A stretch of DNA of 64,000 nucleotides. It comes from JBEIFW01 sp046081125. GTDB lineage: Bacteria > Actinomycetota > Acidimicrobiia > Acidimicrobiales > Ilumatobacteraceae. This document shows, one piece after another, positions 26,537-35,054 of this stretch; the first letter of the stretch is position 1, and every line of letters starts with the position of its first letter. The notes beneath the pieces are model-generated. The model did no database searches and was not told the origin of the DNA. It saw only the letters and a program-made list of their open reading frames with translations. The stretch covers positions 1 through 64,000 of the forward strand of contig JBJTVH010000061.1 in the NCBI GenBank assembly GCA_046081125.1. Direction: 5' to 3'. The translations under genes and the position numbers were made by a program.

Positions 26537-27774
26537 GCAAACCACCTCGTGACAGCGTCGCCGCAGCGACGTCCGGAAAACAGGGCACCTTGGATCGACG
26601 CGGTGTCTCGGTGATCACCGCAGACGAACAACCCCTCGCCGAGCGAGACCCGCTCGCGCGGGTGGAACGGCGGGGACTGGTCGGGCTGGGCGTGCGGGAT
26701 CGCATAGGTGCGCAGCAGGCGCCAGGCGTCGACCTGCGCGCCCCACCAGCCCCGCAGCTGCGCCCGCACTGCGGGTTCCAGGTCGCCGCCGGCGGCGCCC
26801 GGCACGGCGGCGACCACGAGCGCCTGACCGGCGGGGGCGTAGCCCGGAGCGACCTCGGACATCACGGCCACGTTGAGCGCCGGACCGACACCGGTGCCGT
26901 CGAGGTGGATGGCCTTGCCCCGCTCCGGTGGCCGGGGTGCGGCGAACCACAGCCCGGTGACGGCCCGGGACGCCACCGGCGCCAGGCCGAGCAGCTTGGC
27001 CGCCTGCGGGCCGTCCGTGGCGACCACGACGGCGCGGGCGTGGACCCGCCACGCGTCGATCATGGTCACCGAGCCGGGCTCCACGGCGCCGACACGTACG
27101 CCGAGGTGGACCCGATCGCCCGGTAGCCCTGCGGCGAGCTGGGCGGGGATCGCAGCCATGCCGTCGGCCGGGACGGCGGAATCCCCGTCGGCGAGGGTGC
27201 GGAAGATCACGTCGAACATCCGCCGGGAGGTGGCGAGCGCCGGGTCGAGCTGGATCCCGGCGAACAGGGGCCGGAAGAACCGCTCGATCATCCGGTGCGA
27301 GAAGCCCGCCGAGCGCAACGCGCTCAGCGTCGTGACGTCGGGGCCGCGCAGCAGCTCACGCGGGTCGCTCGACGCGAGCCGATGGCGCAGTCGAAGGATC
27401 CGGAGCTTGTCGAGCGGCGAGCCGACCGGTGCGAGCGCCGTGGCCGGCAACGACGCCGGCCGACGAAGCGGGTCGCCGAGGGTGCAGGCCTTCGTTCCGC
27501 CGAGGTGGATGCGCGCACCCGGGTCGAACCGCTGCAGCCGTAGGGCATCGACATCGAGTTGGCGGGCGAGCTCGGGATAGCCGGTGAGCAGCACTTGGAA
27601 CCCTCGGTCGAGCCGGAACCCGTCGACGACGTCGGTGCGCACGCGACCGCCGACCCCGTCGGAGGCTTCGAGCACCACCACGTCGCGCCCGGCGGCGTGT
27701 AGCGCACGGGCGCAGCTCAAGCCGGCGAGGCCGGCACCGACGACGACGACGTCGGCGCGATCGGGCAGCGGCAT
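26533..27774 (-). CDS. FAD-dependent amine-oxidase-like oxidoreductase
   Basis: A 413-residue flavoprotein. The dinucleotide motif VVVVGAGLAGLSCARAL is at residues 9-25, with VLEASDGVGGRVRTD after it. The FAD C-terminal segment is EGLFVCGDHRDTASIQGALFSGR. This domain order is that of amine oxidases, phytoene desaturases and protoporphyrinogen oxidases, which cannot be separated here. The ATG directly follows the TAG of the TIGR01777 gene, and the stop overlaps the SRPBCC gene. Confidence 0.87.
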   Translation of the reverse strand: MPLPDRADVVVVGAGLAGLSCARALHAAGRDVVVLEASDGVGGRVRTDVVDGFRLDRGFQVLLTGYPELARQLDVDALRLQRFDPGARIHLGGTKACTLGDPLRRPASLPATALAPVGSPLDKLRILRLRHRLASSDPRELLRGPDVTTLSALRSAGFSHRMIERFFRPLFAGIQLDPALATSRRMFDVIFRTLADGDSAVPADGMAAIPAQLAAGLPGDRVHLGVRVGAVEPGSVTMIDAWRVHARAVVVATDGPQAAKLLGLAPVASRAVTGLWFAAPRPPERGKAIHLDGTGVGPALNVAVMSEVAPGYAPAGQALVVAAVPGAAGGDLEPAVRAQLRGWWGAQVDAWRLLRTYAIPHAQPDQSPPFHPRERVSLGEGLFVCGDHRDTASIQGALFSGRRCGDAVTRWFA

Positions 27775-28680
27775 CTAGGCGGCCGCCTTGCCGAGCAGTG
27801 CCCGCAGGGCGCCGTCGAGCGTCGGGTGGGCGAAGGTGTACCCGGACCGGGTGAGCTCGCTCGGCAGCACCTTCTGGCCGGTGAACAGCAGGGCGTCGGC
27901 GAGTTCGCCGCCGAGCAGGAGCTTGGGTCCGAACTTCGGCACCGGGAGGAACGTGGGCCGGCCGAGCACGGAGCCGAGAACCTTGGTGAACTCGGCGTTG
28001 GTGACCGGGGTCGGCGCCGTCAGGTTGACCGGTCCGGACACCTCGGCGGTGAGCAGGTGGACGATCGCACCGACCTCGTCGTCGAGCGAGATCCACGACC
28101 ACCACTGCCGCCCGGAGCCCATCTTCCCGCCGGCGCCGAGCTTGAACAGCGGCAACGTCTTCTTGAGAGCGCCACCGGCGGGCGACAGCACGATGCCGGT
28201 GCGCAGGAACGCCGTGCGGATCCCGGCCTCGACCGCCGGCGCGGCAGCGGCCTCCCAAGCCACGCAGACCTCGGCGAGGAACCCGGCACCCGCCGGACTC
28301 GCCTCGGTGAACGTCGCGGTCTCCGACTCGCCGTAGTACCCGACGGCCGACCCCGAGAGCAGCACCGTGGGCGGCCGCTGCAGACCGGCCAGGCGGCCGG
28401 CGAGCAACACGGTGGATCGGGTGCGGCTCTCGAGGATCTCCCGCTTGTAGGCGTCGGTCCACCGGTGATCCCCGATGCCGGCGCCGGCGAGATGCACGAC
28501 GGCCCCGATGCCTTCGAGCGACGCGGCGTCGAGGACGCCGGTGGCCGGGTCCCACGCGATCTCGTCGGCGCCGGCGCCGGCCCGTCGCACGAGACGGACC
28601 GGGCGATGGCCGGCGGCTCGCAGTGCGCCCACGAGGGCCGAACCGATGAGGCCGGAGGATCCAGTGACGGCGACGTCCAT
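27775..28680 (-). CDS. TIGR01777 family SDR epimerase-like protein
   Basis: A 301-residue extended SDR of the YfcH/TIGR01777 type. The Rossmann motif VTGSSGLIGSAL starts at residue 5, and VVHLAGAGI, SGSAVGYYG and FLRTGIVLSPAGGALKK are family hallmarks. The C-terminal DUF1731 domain contains VLPSELTRSGYTFAHPTLDGAL. The function of the family is unclear; plant relatives affect cell division. It is the first gene of the operon with the FAD oxidoreductase and SRPBCC genes. Confidence 0.9.
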   Translation of the reverse strand: MDVAVTGSSGLIGSALVGALRAAGHRPVRLVRRAGAGADEIAWDPATGVLDAASLEGIGAVVHLAGAGIGDHRWTDAYKREILESRTRSTVLLAGRLAGLQRPPTVLLSGSAVGYYGESETATFTEASPAGAGFLAEVCVAWEAAAAPAVEAGIRTAFLRTGIVLSPAGGALKKTLPLFKLGAGGKMGSGRQWWSWISLDDEVGAIVHLLTAEVSGPVNLTAPTPVTNAEFTKVLGSVLGRPTFLPVPKFGPKLLLGGELADALLFTGQKVLPSELTRSGYTFAHPTLDGALRALLGKAAA

Positions 28681-28737
28681 GTACGTAGCTGTACCGGTTG
28701 GCGGGCCGGCACGCGCAGTCGGAAGGTCCTGCGGCGA

Positions 28738-29361
28738 TCAGGCCGAGCGGGCCAGCGCCTCGAGCCGGCCGATCAGCGCGTTGCCCGTGAGTTCGCCGAG
28801 GGTGCGCTGGGCGTTGCCCTTGGCGTCGACGAACACCCACGCAGGCTGGGAGAGGACACCGAAGCGACGGAACAACTCACCGGTGTCGTCTGCGGCATTC
28901 GGGAACGTCAGGCCGTGGCGTGTGACGAAGGCGCGCATCGATGCGTCGGAGCCGTTCCAGGCGACACCCACGACGGGCACCTTGCCGGCGAGTTGCTTGC
29001 TGGCCGCCTCGACCGAGGGGGCTGATGCGTTGCAGGAGCCTCAACCGGGGGCCCAGAACCAGAACGCCACGGGCTTGCCGGCGTACGCCGCGGCGTCGAC
29101 GGTGCCGCCGCCGATCCGGGCCGCCTGGAACCGCAGGACCTCGGGGACGGTAGCCGCAGCGCCGGTCGTCGCGACGCCGGTGGCGATGCTCGTTGCCGGT
29201 GCGCTCGACGACGGTGCTGCGCCGATGGCGGGTGCGGCAGTCGCATTGGTGATCGTGCCCTGCGCTGCGCCGACCGAGGAACTCGCCGAGTCGTCCCCGC
29301 ACGCTGCGAGCGCCAGCACGGCGCTCGCCAGGGTGACGGCGGACAACTTGTGGAGTCGCAT
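28738..29361 (-). CDS. Candidate selenoprotein: secreted MPT53/TlpA-like thioredoxin
   Basis: A 207-residue reading frame with a single in-frame TGA at 29041-29043 (residue 107). Residues 1-21 form a lipoprotein signal (ALAACGDD), followed by an Ala/Ser/Thr-rich spacer. The thioredoxin fold begins with GKPVAFWFWAPG, then TGA, then GSCNASAPSV. In mycobacterial MPT53 the matching stretch is FWTPWCPFCNAEAPSL, so the TGA replaces exactly the first Cys of CxxC, giving U-G-S-C. The fold continues in frame (VPVVGVAWNGSD, FPNAADDTGELFRRFGV, cis-Pro in SQPAWVF). A SECIS-like hairpin follows at 29003-29022. A TACACT promoter element lies eight bases before the ATG, arguing that the gene is live. A nonsense mutation is the alternative. 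Confidence 0.75.
29003..29022 (-). promoter_or_regulatory. Putative bacterial SECIS hairpin
   Basis: Minus-strand GCCCCCTCGGTCGAGGCGGC folds as GCC/GGC, one C-C mismatch, then CCTC/GAGG around the loop GGTC. The loop starts 26 bases after the TGA at 29041-29043. Known bacterial SECIS elements place the apical loop about 16-37 bases downstream with a G in the first two loop positions, both met here. Confidence 0.55.
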
Positions 29362-29369
29362 CGGGACGA

Positions 29370-29375
29370 AGTGTA
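29370..29375 (-). promoter_or_regulatory. -10 element of the selenoprotein gene
   Basis: Minus-strand TACACT, eight-base spacer, then ATG at 29361, with no Shine-Dalgarno. A divergent plus-strand TACCAT at 29396-29401 precedes the gene at 29412. Confidence 0.42.
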
Positions 29376-29411
29376 GGAACTGTCGGGCCCCGCCGTACCA
29401 TCGGAGATCTG

Positions 29412-29849
29412 ATGAGCACGCGCCGTCTGATCCTCGCTGCGTTGTTGTGCGGTCTCGCGATCCTCGTGGCCGGGGGGCTGCAGTTGGTTCGCCTGAGCGG
29501 GTCGGACACGGTCGTCGCCGTCGCTCGGGTCGGCGAGTCGGCGAGCGTCGCCGGGGTCCGGGCCACCGTGCTCGGCCAGGAGCTCGCCGGGCCGCTGGTG
29601 CTCGTGACCGTCCGCCTCGAGCCGGGTACACCGGTCGCCGACGCTGCGGCCGGCTGGGCGCTGAACGCGGGCGGCCTGCGGGCCCAGGCCCAGCCCCCGG
29701 CAGGCCGGTCGATCGCGCCGTGTCGGGGGGCGTCGGTCGGTGCGGGCGCGACGCTCACCTGCGAACTGGCCTTCACCGGCGGCGAGGGCCGGCCGACGGT
29801 GTCGTACTCCACCGGCGGCCAACAGCGACTCTGGGCGCTGGGCGGGTAG
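29412..29849 (+). CDS. Hypothetical membrane-anchored protein
   Basis: I do not recognise this 145-residue protein. Residues 1-28 form one hydrophobic helix after a basic start (MSTRRLILAALL), so it is anchored or exported. The rest looks beta-rich and resembles the general pattern of DUF4352-like accessory domains: ASVAGVRATVLGQE, LVLVTVRLEPG and a possible disulfide between Cys in APCRGASV and LTCELAF. GGAG lies five bases before the ATG. It is divergent from the secreted thioredoxin-like gene, with a 50-base shared promoter region. Confidence 0.65.
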   Translation: MSTRRLILAALLCGLAILVAGGLQLVRLSGSDTVVAVARVGESASVAGVRATVLGQELAGPLVLVTVRLEPGTPVADAAAGWALNAGGLRAQAQPPAGRSIAPCRGASVGAGATLTCELAFTGGEGRPTVSYSTGGQQRLWALGG

Positions 29850-29931
29850 CCTCGCGGCGCTTTCCCCGCACCGAGCCGTACGGCTCGCCGGCGTGGAACG
29901 TGCCGGCGGTCGTGCGTACCGGCGGTCGACG

Positions 29932-31347
29932 ATGGAGGTGGTCCCTACGGCTGAGCAGTACGACCTCGTGGTGATCGGCGGCGGTCCGGGCGGCTACGGG
30001 GCCGCCCTGTACGCGGCCAGCGCCGGGCTGTCGGTTGCCCTCGTCGAGAAAGACAAGGTGGGCGGGACCTGCCTGCACCGGGGATGCATCCCGGCGAAGG
30101 AGTTCCTCGAAACGGCGGCGACGTTCCGCCACGTCGCCCATGCGGCCGAGTTCGGGATCCAGGCGGGCGCGCCGACCGTCGACTTCGCCGTCAGCCAGCG
30201 CCGCAAGCAGGCCATCGTCGACCAGCTCTGGAAGGGCGTGACGGGCCTCGTGAAGAGCCGGAAGATCGTCACGTACGCCGGCACCGGTTCGCTCGGCGCG
30301 GGCCGCACGGTCACCGTCGCCGGCGAGGACGGTTCGACGACGCTCCTGCAGGGTCGCCACGTCGTGCTCGCCGCGGGTTCGGTACCTCGCACGATCCCCG
30401 GGTTCCAGCCCGGCGGGCCGATCATGACCTCCGACGAGGTCCTGATGCTCGAGCACGTCCCCGCCCGGCTCGCCGTGATCGGCGGCGGCGCGATCGGCTG
30501 TGAGTTCGCCTCCACCTTCGCCGACCTCGGGTCCAAGGTGACGATCCTCGAGGGCCTGCCGAAGATCCTCCCCGGGTGCGACGTCGACTGCGCGAACGTG
30601 GTCGTGCGCTCGTTCAAGAAGAAGGGCATCGACATCCGCACCGGGGTGTCGGTCACCGGCCACACGCCCGGCGCCAACGGCGGCACGACGGTGCACTTCG
30701 GCGACGGCGAATCCCTCGAGGTCGACGGCGTGGTGGTGTCGGTGGGCCGGCGCCCCTTCGCCGATGCGCTCGGTCTGCAGGGCACGGCGGTGAAGGTGAC
30801 CGACCGGGGGTTCGTCGAGATCGACGGGTTGTGCCGCACGGCGGAGCCGGGCGTCTACGCCATCGGTGACCTCGTCGCCACCCCGCAACTCGCCCACGTC
30901 GGCTTCGCCGAGGCGATCGTTGCGGTGAAGGACCTTCTCGGTGAGCGCCCGATGCCGGTCATGTACGACCGGGTCCCCTGGGCCATTTACTGCGACCCCG
31001 AGGTGGCCTTCGCCGGCCACAGTGAGGAATCGGCCAAGGCCGCCGGCTTCGACGTCGTGGTGTCCAAGCACCAGTTCCGGGGCAACAGCCGGGCGCTGAT
31101 CCTCGGCCAGCCCGACGGGCTCGTGAAGATCATCGCCGAGCGGCTCCCCGATGGCACCGGCGGCCGGATCCTCGGCGTGCACATGGTGGGCCCATGGGTC
31201 ACCGAACAGCTCTCGGGCGGCTACTTGGCGGTGAACTGGGAAGCGACCGTGCGCGAGGTTGCCGAGTTCATCCAGCCGCACCCGTCGCTGACCGAACTGT
31301 TCGGCGAGTCCGTGCTCGCCCTGACCGGGCGCAGCCTCCACGGCTGA
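29932..31347 (+). CDS. lpdA: dihydrolipoyl dehydrogenase
   Basis: A 471-residue E3 flavoenzyme that reoxidises dihydrolipoamide using NAD. FAD motif VVIGGGPGGYGAALYAA lies at residues 13-29. The redox disulfide C47/C52 is in GGTCLHRGCIPAK, the NAD motif is AVIGGGAIGCEFASTFADLG, and the C-terminal HPSLTELF supplies the His-Glu pair. I chose the ATG at 29932; the frame is open further upstream without similarity. It heads a lipoate cluster with the E2 acyltransferase, lipB and lipA. Confidence 0.93.
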   Translation: MEVVPTAEQYDLVVIGGGPGGYGAALYAASAGLSVALVEKDKVGGTCLHRGCIPAKEFLETAATFRHVAHAAEFGIQAGAPTVDFAVSQRRKQAIVDQLWKGVTGLVKSRKIVTYAGTGSLGAGRTVTVAGEDGSTTLLQGRHVVLAAGSVPRTIPGFQPGGPIMTSDEVLMLEHVPARLAVIGGGAIGCEFASTFADLGSKVTILEGLPKILPGCDVDCANVVVRSFKKKGIDIRTGVSVTGHTPGANGGTTVHFGDGESLEVDGVVVSVGRRPFADALGLQGTAVKVTDRGFVEIDGLCRTAEPGVYAIGDLVATPQLAHVGFAEAIVAVKDLLGERPMPVMYDRVPWAIYCDPEVAFAGHSEESAKAAGFDVVVSKHQFRGNSRALILGQPDGLVKIIAERLPDGTGGRILGVHMVGPWVTEQLSGGYLAVNWEATVREVAEFIQPHPSLTELFGESVLALTGRSLHG

Positions 31348-31409
31348 GCGCCCCCGTAGCCACCCCGTCGTTCCCCGTCCCTCGCGCCCCCCGGAGCAAC
31401 TCGCACGCC

Positions 31410-32756
31410 ATGGCCGACGTCCAGATGCCGCAGCTCGGTGAAACCGTCACCGAAGGCACGATCACCAAGTGGTTCAAGAAGGTCGGCGACACCGTCAAGG
31501 CCGACGAGCCGCTGTTCGAGGTGTCGACCGACAAGGTCGACACCGAGGTCCCGTCCCCGGTTGCGGGGGTGCTCGTCGAGATCCGCGCCGCCGAGGGCGA
31601 CGTGGTCGAGGTGGGTCGCGTGATCGCCGTGGTCGGCGACGGCGCCGCCCTGGCGGAGGCGCCTCCGGCCAGCCCGGCGCCGGTGACGCTGCCGCCCCCG
31701 GCGCCGGCCGAACCGGCGGCGCCCGAGGTCGCTGCGGCGGCCGAACCAGCACCGGCGGCCGAGCCAGCACCGGCGGCCGAGCCGGCCAGCAGCGAGGACA
31801 ACCGGCTGCTGTCACCGGTGGTGCGCCGCCTGGTGAACGAGCACGGCCTCGACGTCGACGCGATCGTCGGCACCGGGCCCGGTGGACGGATCACCCGGGA
31901 AGACGTGCTGGACCACATCGAGGCCGTCGCGGCGACGCCGGCGGCGCCCGCCCCGGCGGCGCCTGCTCCGGCCCCCGCTGCGCAGCCCGCTCCCGCCCCG
32001 GCCGCGCCGGCTCGGCCGGCACCGCCCGCTGCGGTCGCCGGGCAGCGGGACCAGAGCGTCAAGCTGTCGAAGATCCGCAAGCTCACCGGCGACCACATGG
32101 TGATGTCCAAGGCGGTCACCCCCCACGCCTTCAGCGTGGTCGAGGTCGATTACGCGAACGTCGATCGGGTGCGCAAGGCCGTCAAGGACGAGTTCAAGCG
32201 GTCCGAGGGCTTCTCGCTCACGTACCTGCCGTTCATCAGCCGGGCCGTCGTCGACGCGCTCGGCGAGTTCCCGCACCTCAATGCGAGCGTCGGCGACGGT
32301 GAGCTCGTCGTGCACCGCTACGTCGATCTCGGCATCGCGGTCGACCTCGACTACCAGGGCCTGCTCGTGCCGGTGGTGCGGGATGCGGAGACCAAGCGCC
32401 TACGGGCGCTGGCGCGGGAGATCAACGACCTCGCGAACCGGGCCCGGGCTCGCAAGCTGTCCCCGGACGAGATCAGCGGTGGCACCTTCACGATCTCCAA
32501 CAACGGCTCGGCCGGGTCGGTGCTCACGGCGGCGATCATCAACCAGCCGCAGGTGGCGATCATCTCCACCGACGCGATCGTGCGGCGCCCCGTGGTGGTC
32601 GACCTGCCCGACGGGAGTGAGGGCATCGCCATCCACCCGACCGGCAACCTGGCGATGTCGTGGGATCACCGGGCCTTCGACGGTGCCTACGCGGCGAACT
32701 TCCTCGTGAAGATCAAGACCCTCCTCGAGACCAGGGACTGGGCCGCGGAGTTGTGA
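31410..32756 (+). CDS. 2-oxo acid dehydrogenase E2 (dihydrolipoyl acyltransferase)
   Basis: A 448-residue E2 subunit. The lipoyl domain covers residues 1-76, with the lipoyl-lysine K42 in STDKVDTE. An Ala-Pro-Glu linker precedes a peripheral subunit-binding domain (about 135-172, LLSPVVRRLVNEHGLDV), a second Ala-Pro linker and the acyltransferase domain with SWDHRAFDG (H420, D424). Whether it belongs to the 2-oxoglutarate, pyruvate or branched-chain complex cannot be told; actinobacterial SucB/DlaT-type proteins look like this. It follows lpd by 62 bases and overlaps lipB by one. Confidence 0.92.
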   Translation: MADVQMPQLGETVTEGTITKWFKKVGDTVKADEPLFEVSTDKVDTEVPSPVAGVLVEIRAAEGDVVEVGRVIAVVGDGAALAEAPPASPAPVTLPPPAPAEPAAPEVAAAAEPAPAAEPAPAAEPASSEDNRLLSPVVRRLVNEHGLDVDAIVGTGPGGRITREDVLDHIEAVAATPAAPAPAAPAPAPAAQPAPAPAAPARPAPPAAVAGQRDQSVKLSKIRKLTGDHMVMSKAVTPHAFSVVEVDYANVDRVRKAVKDEFKRSEGFSLTYLPFISRAVVDALGEFPHLNASVGDGELVVHRYVDLGIAVDLDYQGLLVPVVRDAETKRLRALAREINDLANRARARKLSPDEISGGTFTISNNGSAGSVLTAAIINQPQVAIISTDAIVRRPVVVDLPDGSEGIAIHPTGNLAMSWDHRAFDGAYAANFLVKIKTLLETRDWAAEL

Positions 32757-33493
32757 TGCTGCGCGCTCGCTGGCTCGGCCGTGTGCCCTACGACGAGGCC
32801 CTGGCCGTGCAGCGCGCACTGTTCACGGGCGGGCGAGGGCAACACCTGTTGCTCCTCGAGCACCCGCACACCTTCACGCTCGGTGTCCGGGCCGATCTGC
32901 GTCATCTGCGCTGCGACCCAGCGGCGGTCGGCGCCGAGCTGGTGCGGGCCGATCGAGGCGGCGACATCACCTACCACGGACCGGGCCAGCTGGTCGGCTA
33001 CCCGATCCTGTCGCTCGCCGGCAAGCGCGGCCGGGCCAATGGGCTCGCAGACACCGTCGCCTACGTGCGCAGTGTCGAACAGGTGCTGATCGACGCACTC
33101 GCCGAGCTCGGCTTGCCCGGCTGCGGGCGGTTGCGGGAGTACCCGGGGGTGTGGGTGGATCCCGACGGTCCGAATCCCCGCAAGATCGCGGCGATCGGGG
33201 TGAAGTTGTCCCGGGGGCGCACCATGCACGGGTTCGCCCTGAACGTGACCACCGATCTCGCCTACCTGCGGGAGCACATCGTCGCCTGCGGCATCGAGGG
33301 CAAGGACGTGACGTCGCTCGCCGCAGAGGGGATCGACGTGTCGATGGCGGCGGTCGTTGACGCGGTGGCGGCCCGGGCCGGCGAAGCCTGGGGTGCGGGG
33401 GTGGTCGAGCGGCAGGACGTCGCGTGGCGCCATCGTCCGGAGGACCTAAGCCCGTTCAGCCGAGGTGAGGGCGCCGGGACAAGGTGCGCCTGA
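32756..33493 (+). CDS. lipB: octanoyl-ACP:protein octanoyltransferase LipB
   Basis: A 245-residue lipoate biosynthesis enzyme that moves octanoyl from ACP to the E2 lysine. RGGDITYHGPGQLVGYPIL is the signature; the catalytic lysine is in RKIAAIGVKLSRG and the catalytic cysteine in VACGIEGKDVTSL. The ATG at 32756 overlaps the E2 stop (TGATG), and the C-terminus overlaps lipA by ten bases. Gene order E2-lipB-lipA makes attachment and sulfur insertion act on the protein encoded next door. Confidence 0.95.
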   Translation: MLRARWLGRVPYDEALAVQRALFTGGRGQHLLLLEHPHTFTLGVRADLRHLRCDPAAVGAELVRADRGGDITYHGPGQLVGYPILSLAGKRGRANGLADTVAYVRSVEQVLIDALAELGLPGCGRLREYPGVWVDPDGPNPRKIAAIGVKLSRGRTMHGFALNVTTDLAYLREHIVACGIEGKDVTSLAAEGIDVSMAAVVDAVAARAGEAWGAGVVERQDVAWRHRPEDLSPFSRGEGAGTRCA

Positions 33494-34416
33494 CCGGCCG
33501 CCTGGCCGCCGCCGGGGTGACCGACGGCTTGGCGATCTCGGCCCGCAAGCCGGAGTGGCTGCGGGCCAAGGTGGATCTCGGCGCGGACGTGCTTCGCCTC
33601 AAGCGCACCGTGCGCGACCTGGCGCTCACGACGGTGTGCGAGGAGGCGGGTTGCCCGAACCTGTCGGAATGCTGGTCCCAGGGCACCGCGACGTTCATGA
33701 TCCTCGGGGAGCGCTGCACCCGGGCGTGCGGGTTCTGCCTGGTCGACACCCGCAAGCCGCTGCCGGCCGACCCCGGTGAACCCGCACGGGTCGCCGAGGC
33801 CGTCGACCGGATGGGGCTCGCCCATGCCGTGGTGACGATGGTGGCGCGCGACGACCTACCCGACGGCGGCGCCGCTGCGGTCGTGGCCACGATCGAGGCG
33901 ATCCGGGACCGGCGACCGGCGTGCCGGGTCGAGGTGCTGATCTCGGACCTGAAAGGTGTCGCCGGCGACCTCGAGCGGGTGCTGTCGGCGCGCCCCGACG
34001 TGCTCAACCACAACATCGAGACCGTCGCCCGGCTGCAGCGCGCCGTGCGCCCCTCGGCCGGCTACGCACGCTCGCTCGGGGTGCTGGCCCGCTCCCGGGC
34101 CGCCGGGCTCGTCACCAAGAGCGGACTCGTGCTCGGGATGGGGGAGACCGACGACGAGGTCGAGGGCTGCCTGGCCGATCTGGCCGGCGTGGGGGTCGAC
34201 ATCGTCACCATCGGGCAATACCTGCGGCCGACGACGAACCACCTGCCCGTGGCGCGCTGGATCGAGCCGGCCACCTTCGCCCACTACAAGGCCGTCGGCG
34301 AGGCCCTCGGGATCGCGCACGTCGAGTCCAGCCCGCTGACCCGCTCCAGCTATCACGCCCGCGACGCAGCGGACGCCGCCGGCGTGCCCGCCGCCGCGGA
34401 GCTGTCGTTCACGTGA
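33484..34416 (+). CDS. lipA: lipoyl synthase LipA
   Basis: A 310-residue radical SAM enzyme that inserts two sulfurs into octanoyl-E2. The auxiliary cluster cysteines are in CEEAGCPNLSEC and the SAM cluster is CTRACGFC. The serine ligand of the auxiliary cluster is in RSSYHA near the C-terminus. The GTG at 33484 overlaps lipB. The C-terminal GTGA overlap leads into the HAD gene. Confidence 0.95.
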   Translation: MRLTGRLAAAGVTDGLAISARKPEWLRAKVDLGADVLRLKRTVRDLALTTVCEEAGCPNLSECWSQGTATFMILGERCTRACGFCLVDTRKPLPADPGEPARVAEAVDRMGLAHAVVTMVARDDLPDGGAAAVVATIEAIRDRRPACRVEVLISDLKGVAGDLERVLSARPDVLNHNIETVARLQRAVRPSAGYARSLGVLARSRAAGLVTKSGLVLGMGETDDEVEGCLADLAGVGVDIVTIGQYLRPTTNHLPVARWIEPATFAHYKAVGEALGIAHVESSPLTRSSYHARDAADAAGVPAAAELSFT

Positions 34417-35054
34417 GCACCCAGACGGTCGTCGAGGCGGTGGTGTTCGACTTCGGTGGGGTGATCATCACGCCGATCACCCGCACGATCGGCGTGATCG
34501 CCGAGTCGCTGGGGACGACGGCCGACGTGCTCGCGCCGGTGCTGATGGGGCCGTTCGACCGATCCACCGACGACCACCCCTGGCACCGGCTCGAACGGGG
34601 CGAGATCGCCACCGAGGACCTGCAGGGTCTGTTGGGCCCGTACGCGGCGGCGGCAGGTCTCGGGTTCCGCGGCGACGAGGTGGAGCGGCTGCTCGCCCCC
34701 GGGCAGTTCGAGGTCAACGACTACGTCCTGGCGGCGATCGACGACCTGCGGGCCCGGGGCGTGCGGGTGGGCCTGCTCACCAACGGGATCCGCTCGTTCC
34801 AGCCGACGTTGCACCGGCTGTGCGATCCCGCCCGGTTCGACGTCTACGTCGACTCGGCCTGGGTCGGGATGCGCAAGCCCGAACCCCGGATCTTCGACCA
34901 CGTCACCCGTGCCCTCGGCGTGCCGGCCGATCGGGTGGCGTTCCTGGACGACTTCGCCGGCAACCTCGTCGCGGCAGCGGCGCACGGCTGGCGGACGATC
35001 CACGTCACCGACCCGCGCGCGGCGCTCGCCGAACTCGACGTGCTCCTGCCCTAG
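34413..35054 (+). CDS. HAD family phosphatase (epoxide-hydrolase N-terminal-like)
   Basis: A 213-residue HAD-IA hydrolase. Motif I is VVFDFGGVIITP, where the second Asp is replaced by Gly as in the ACAD10/soluble epoxide hydrolase N-terminal-like group. Motif II is LLTNG, motif III the lysine in GMRKPEPRIF and motif IV VAFLDDFAGN. The GTG start overlaps the lipA stop as GTGA, so it is co-transcribed with the lipoate genes. A metabolic link to lipoate is not evident. Its stop overlaps the end of the convergent nucleoside hydrolase gene. Confidence 0.85.
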   Translation: MSTQTVVEAVVFDFGGVIITPITRTIGVIAESLGTTADVLAPVLMGPFDRSTDDHPWHRLERGEIATEDLQGLLGPYAAAAGLGFRGDEVERLLAPGQFEVNDYVLAAIDDLRARGVRVGLLTNGIRSFQPTLHRLCDPARFDVYVDSAWVGMRKPEPRIFDHVTRALGVPADRVAFLDDFAGNLVAAAAHGWRTIHVTDPRAALAELDVLLP

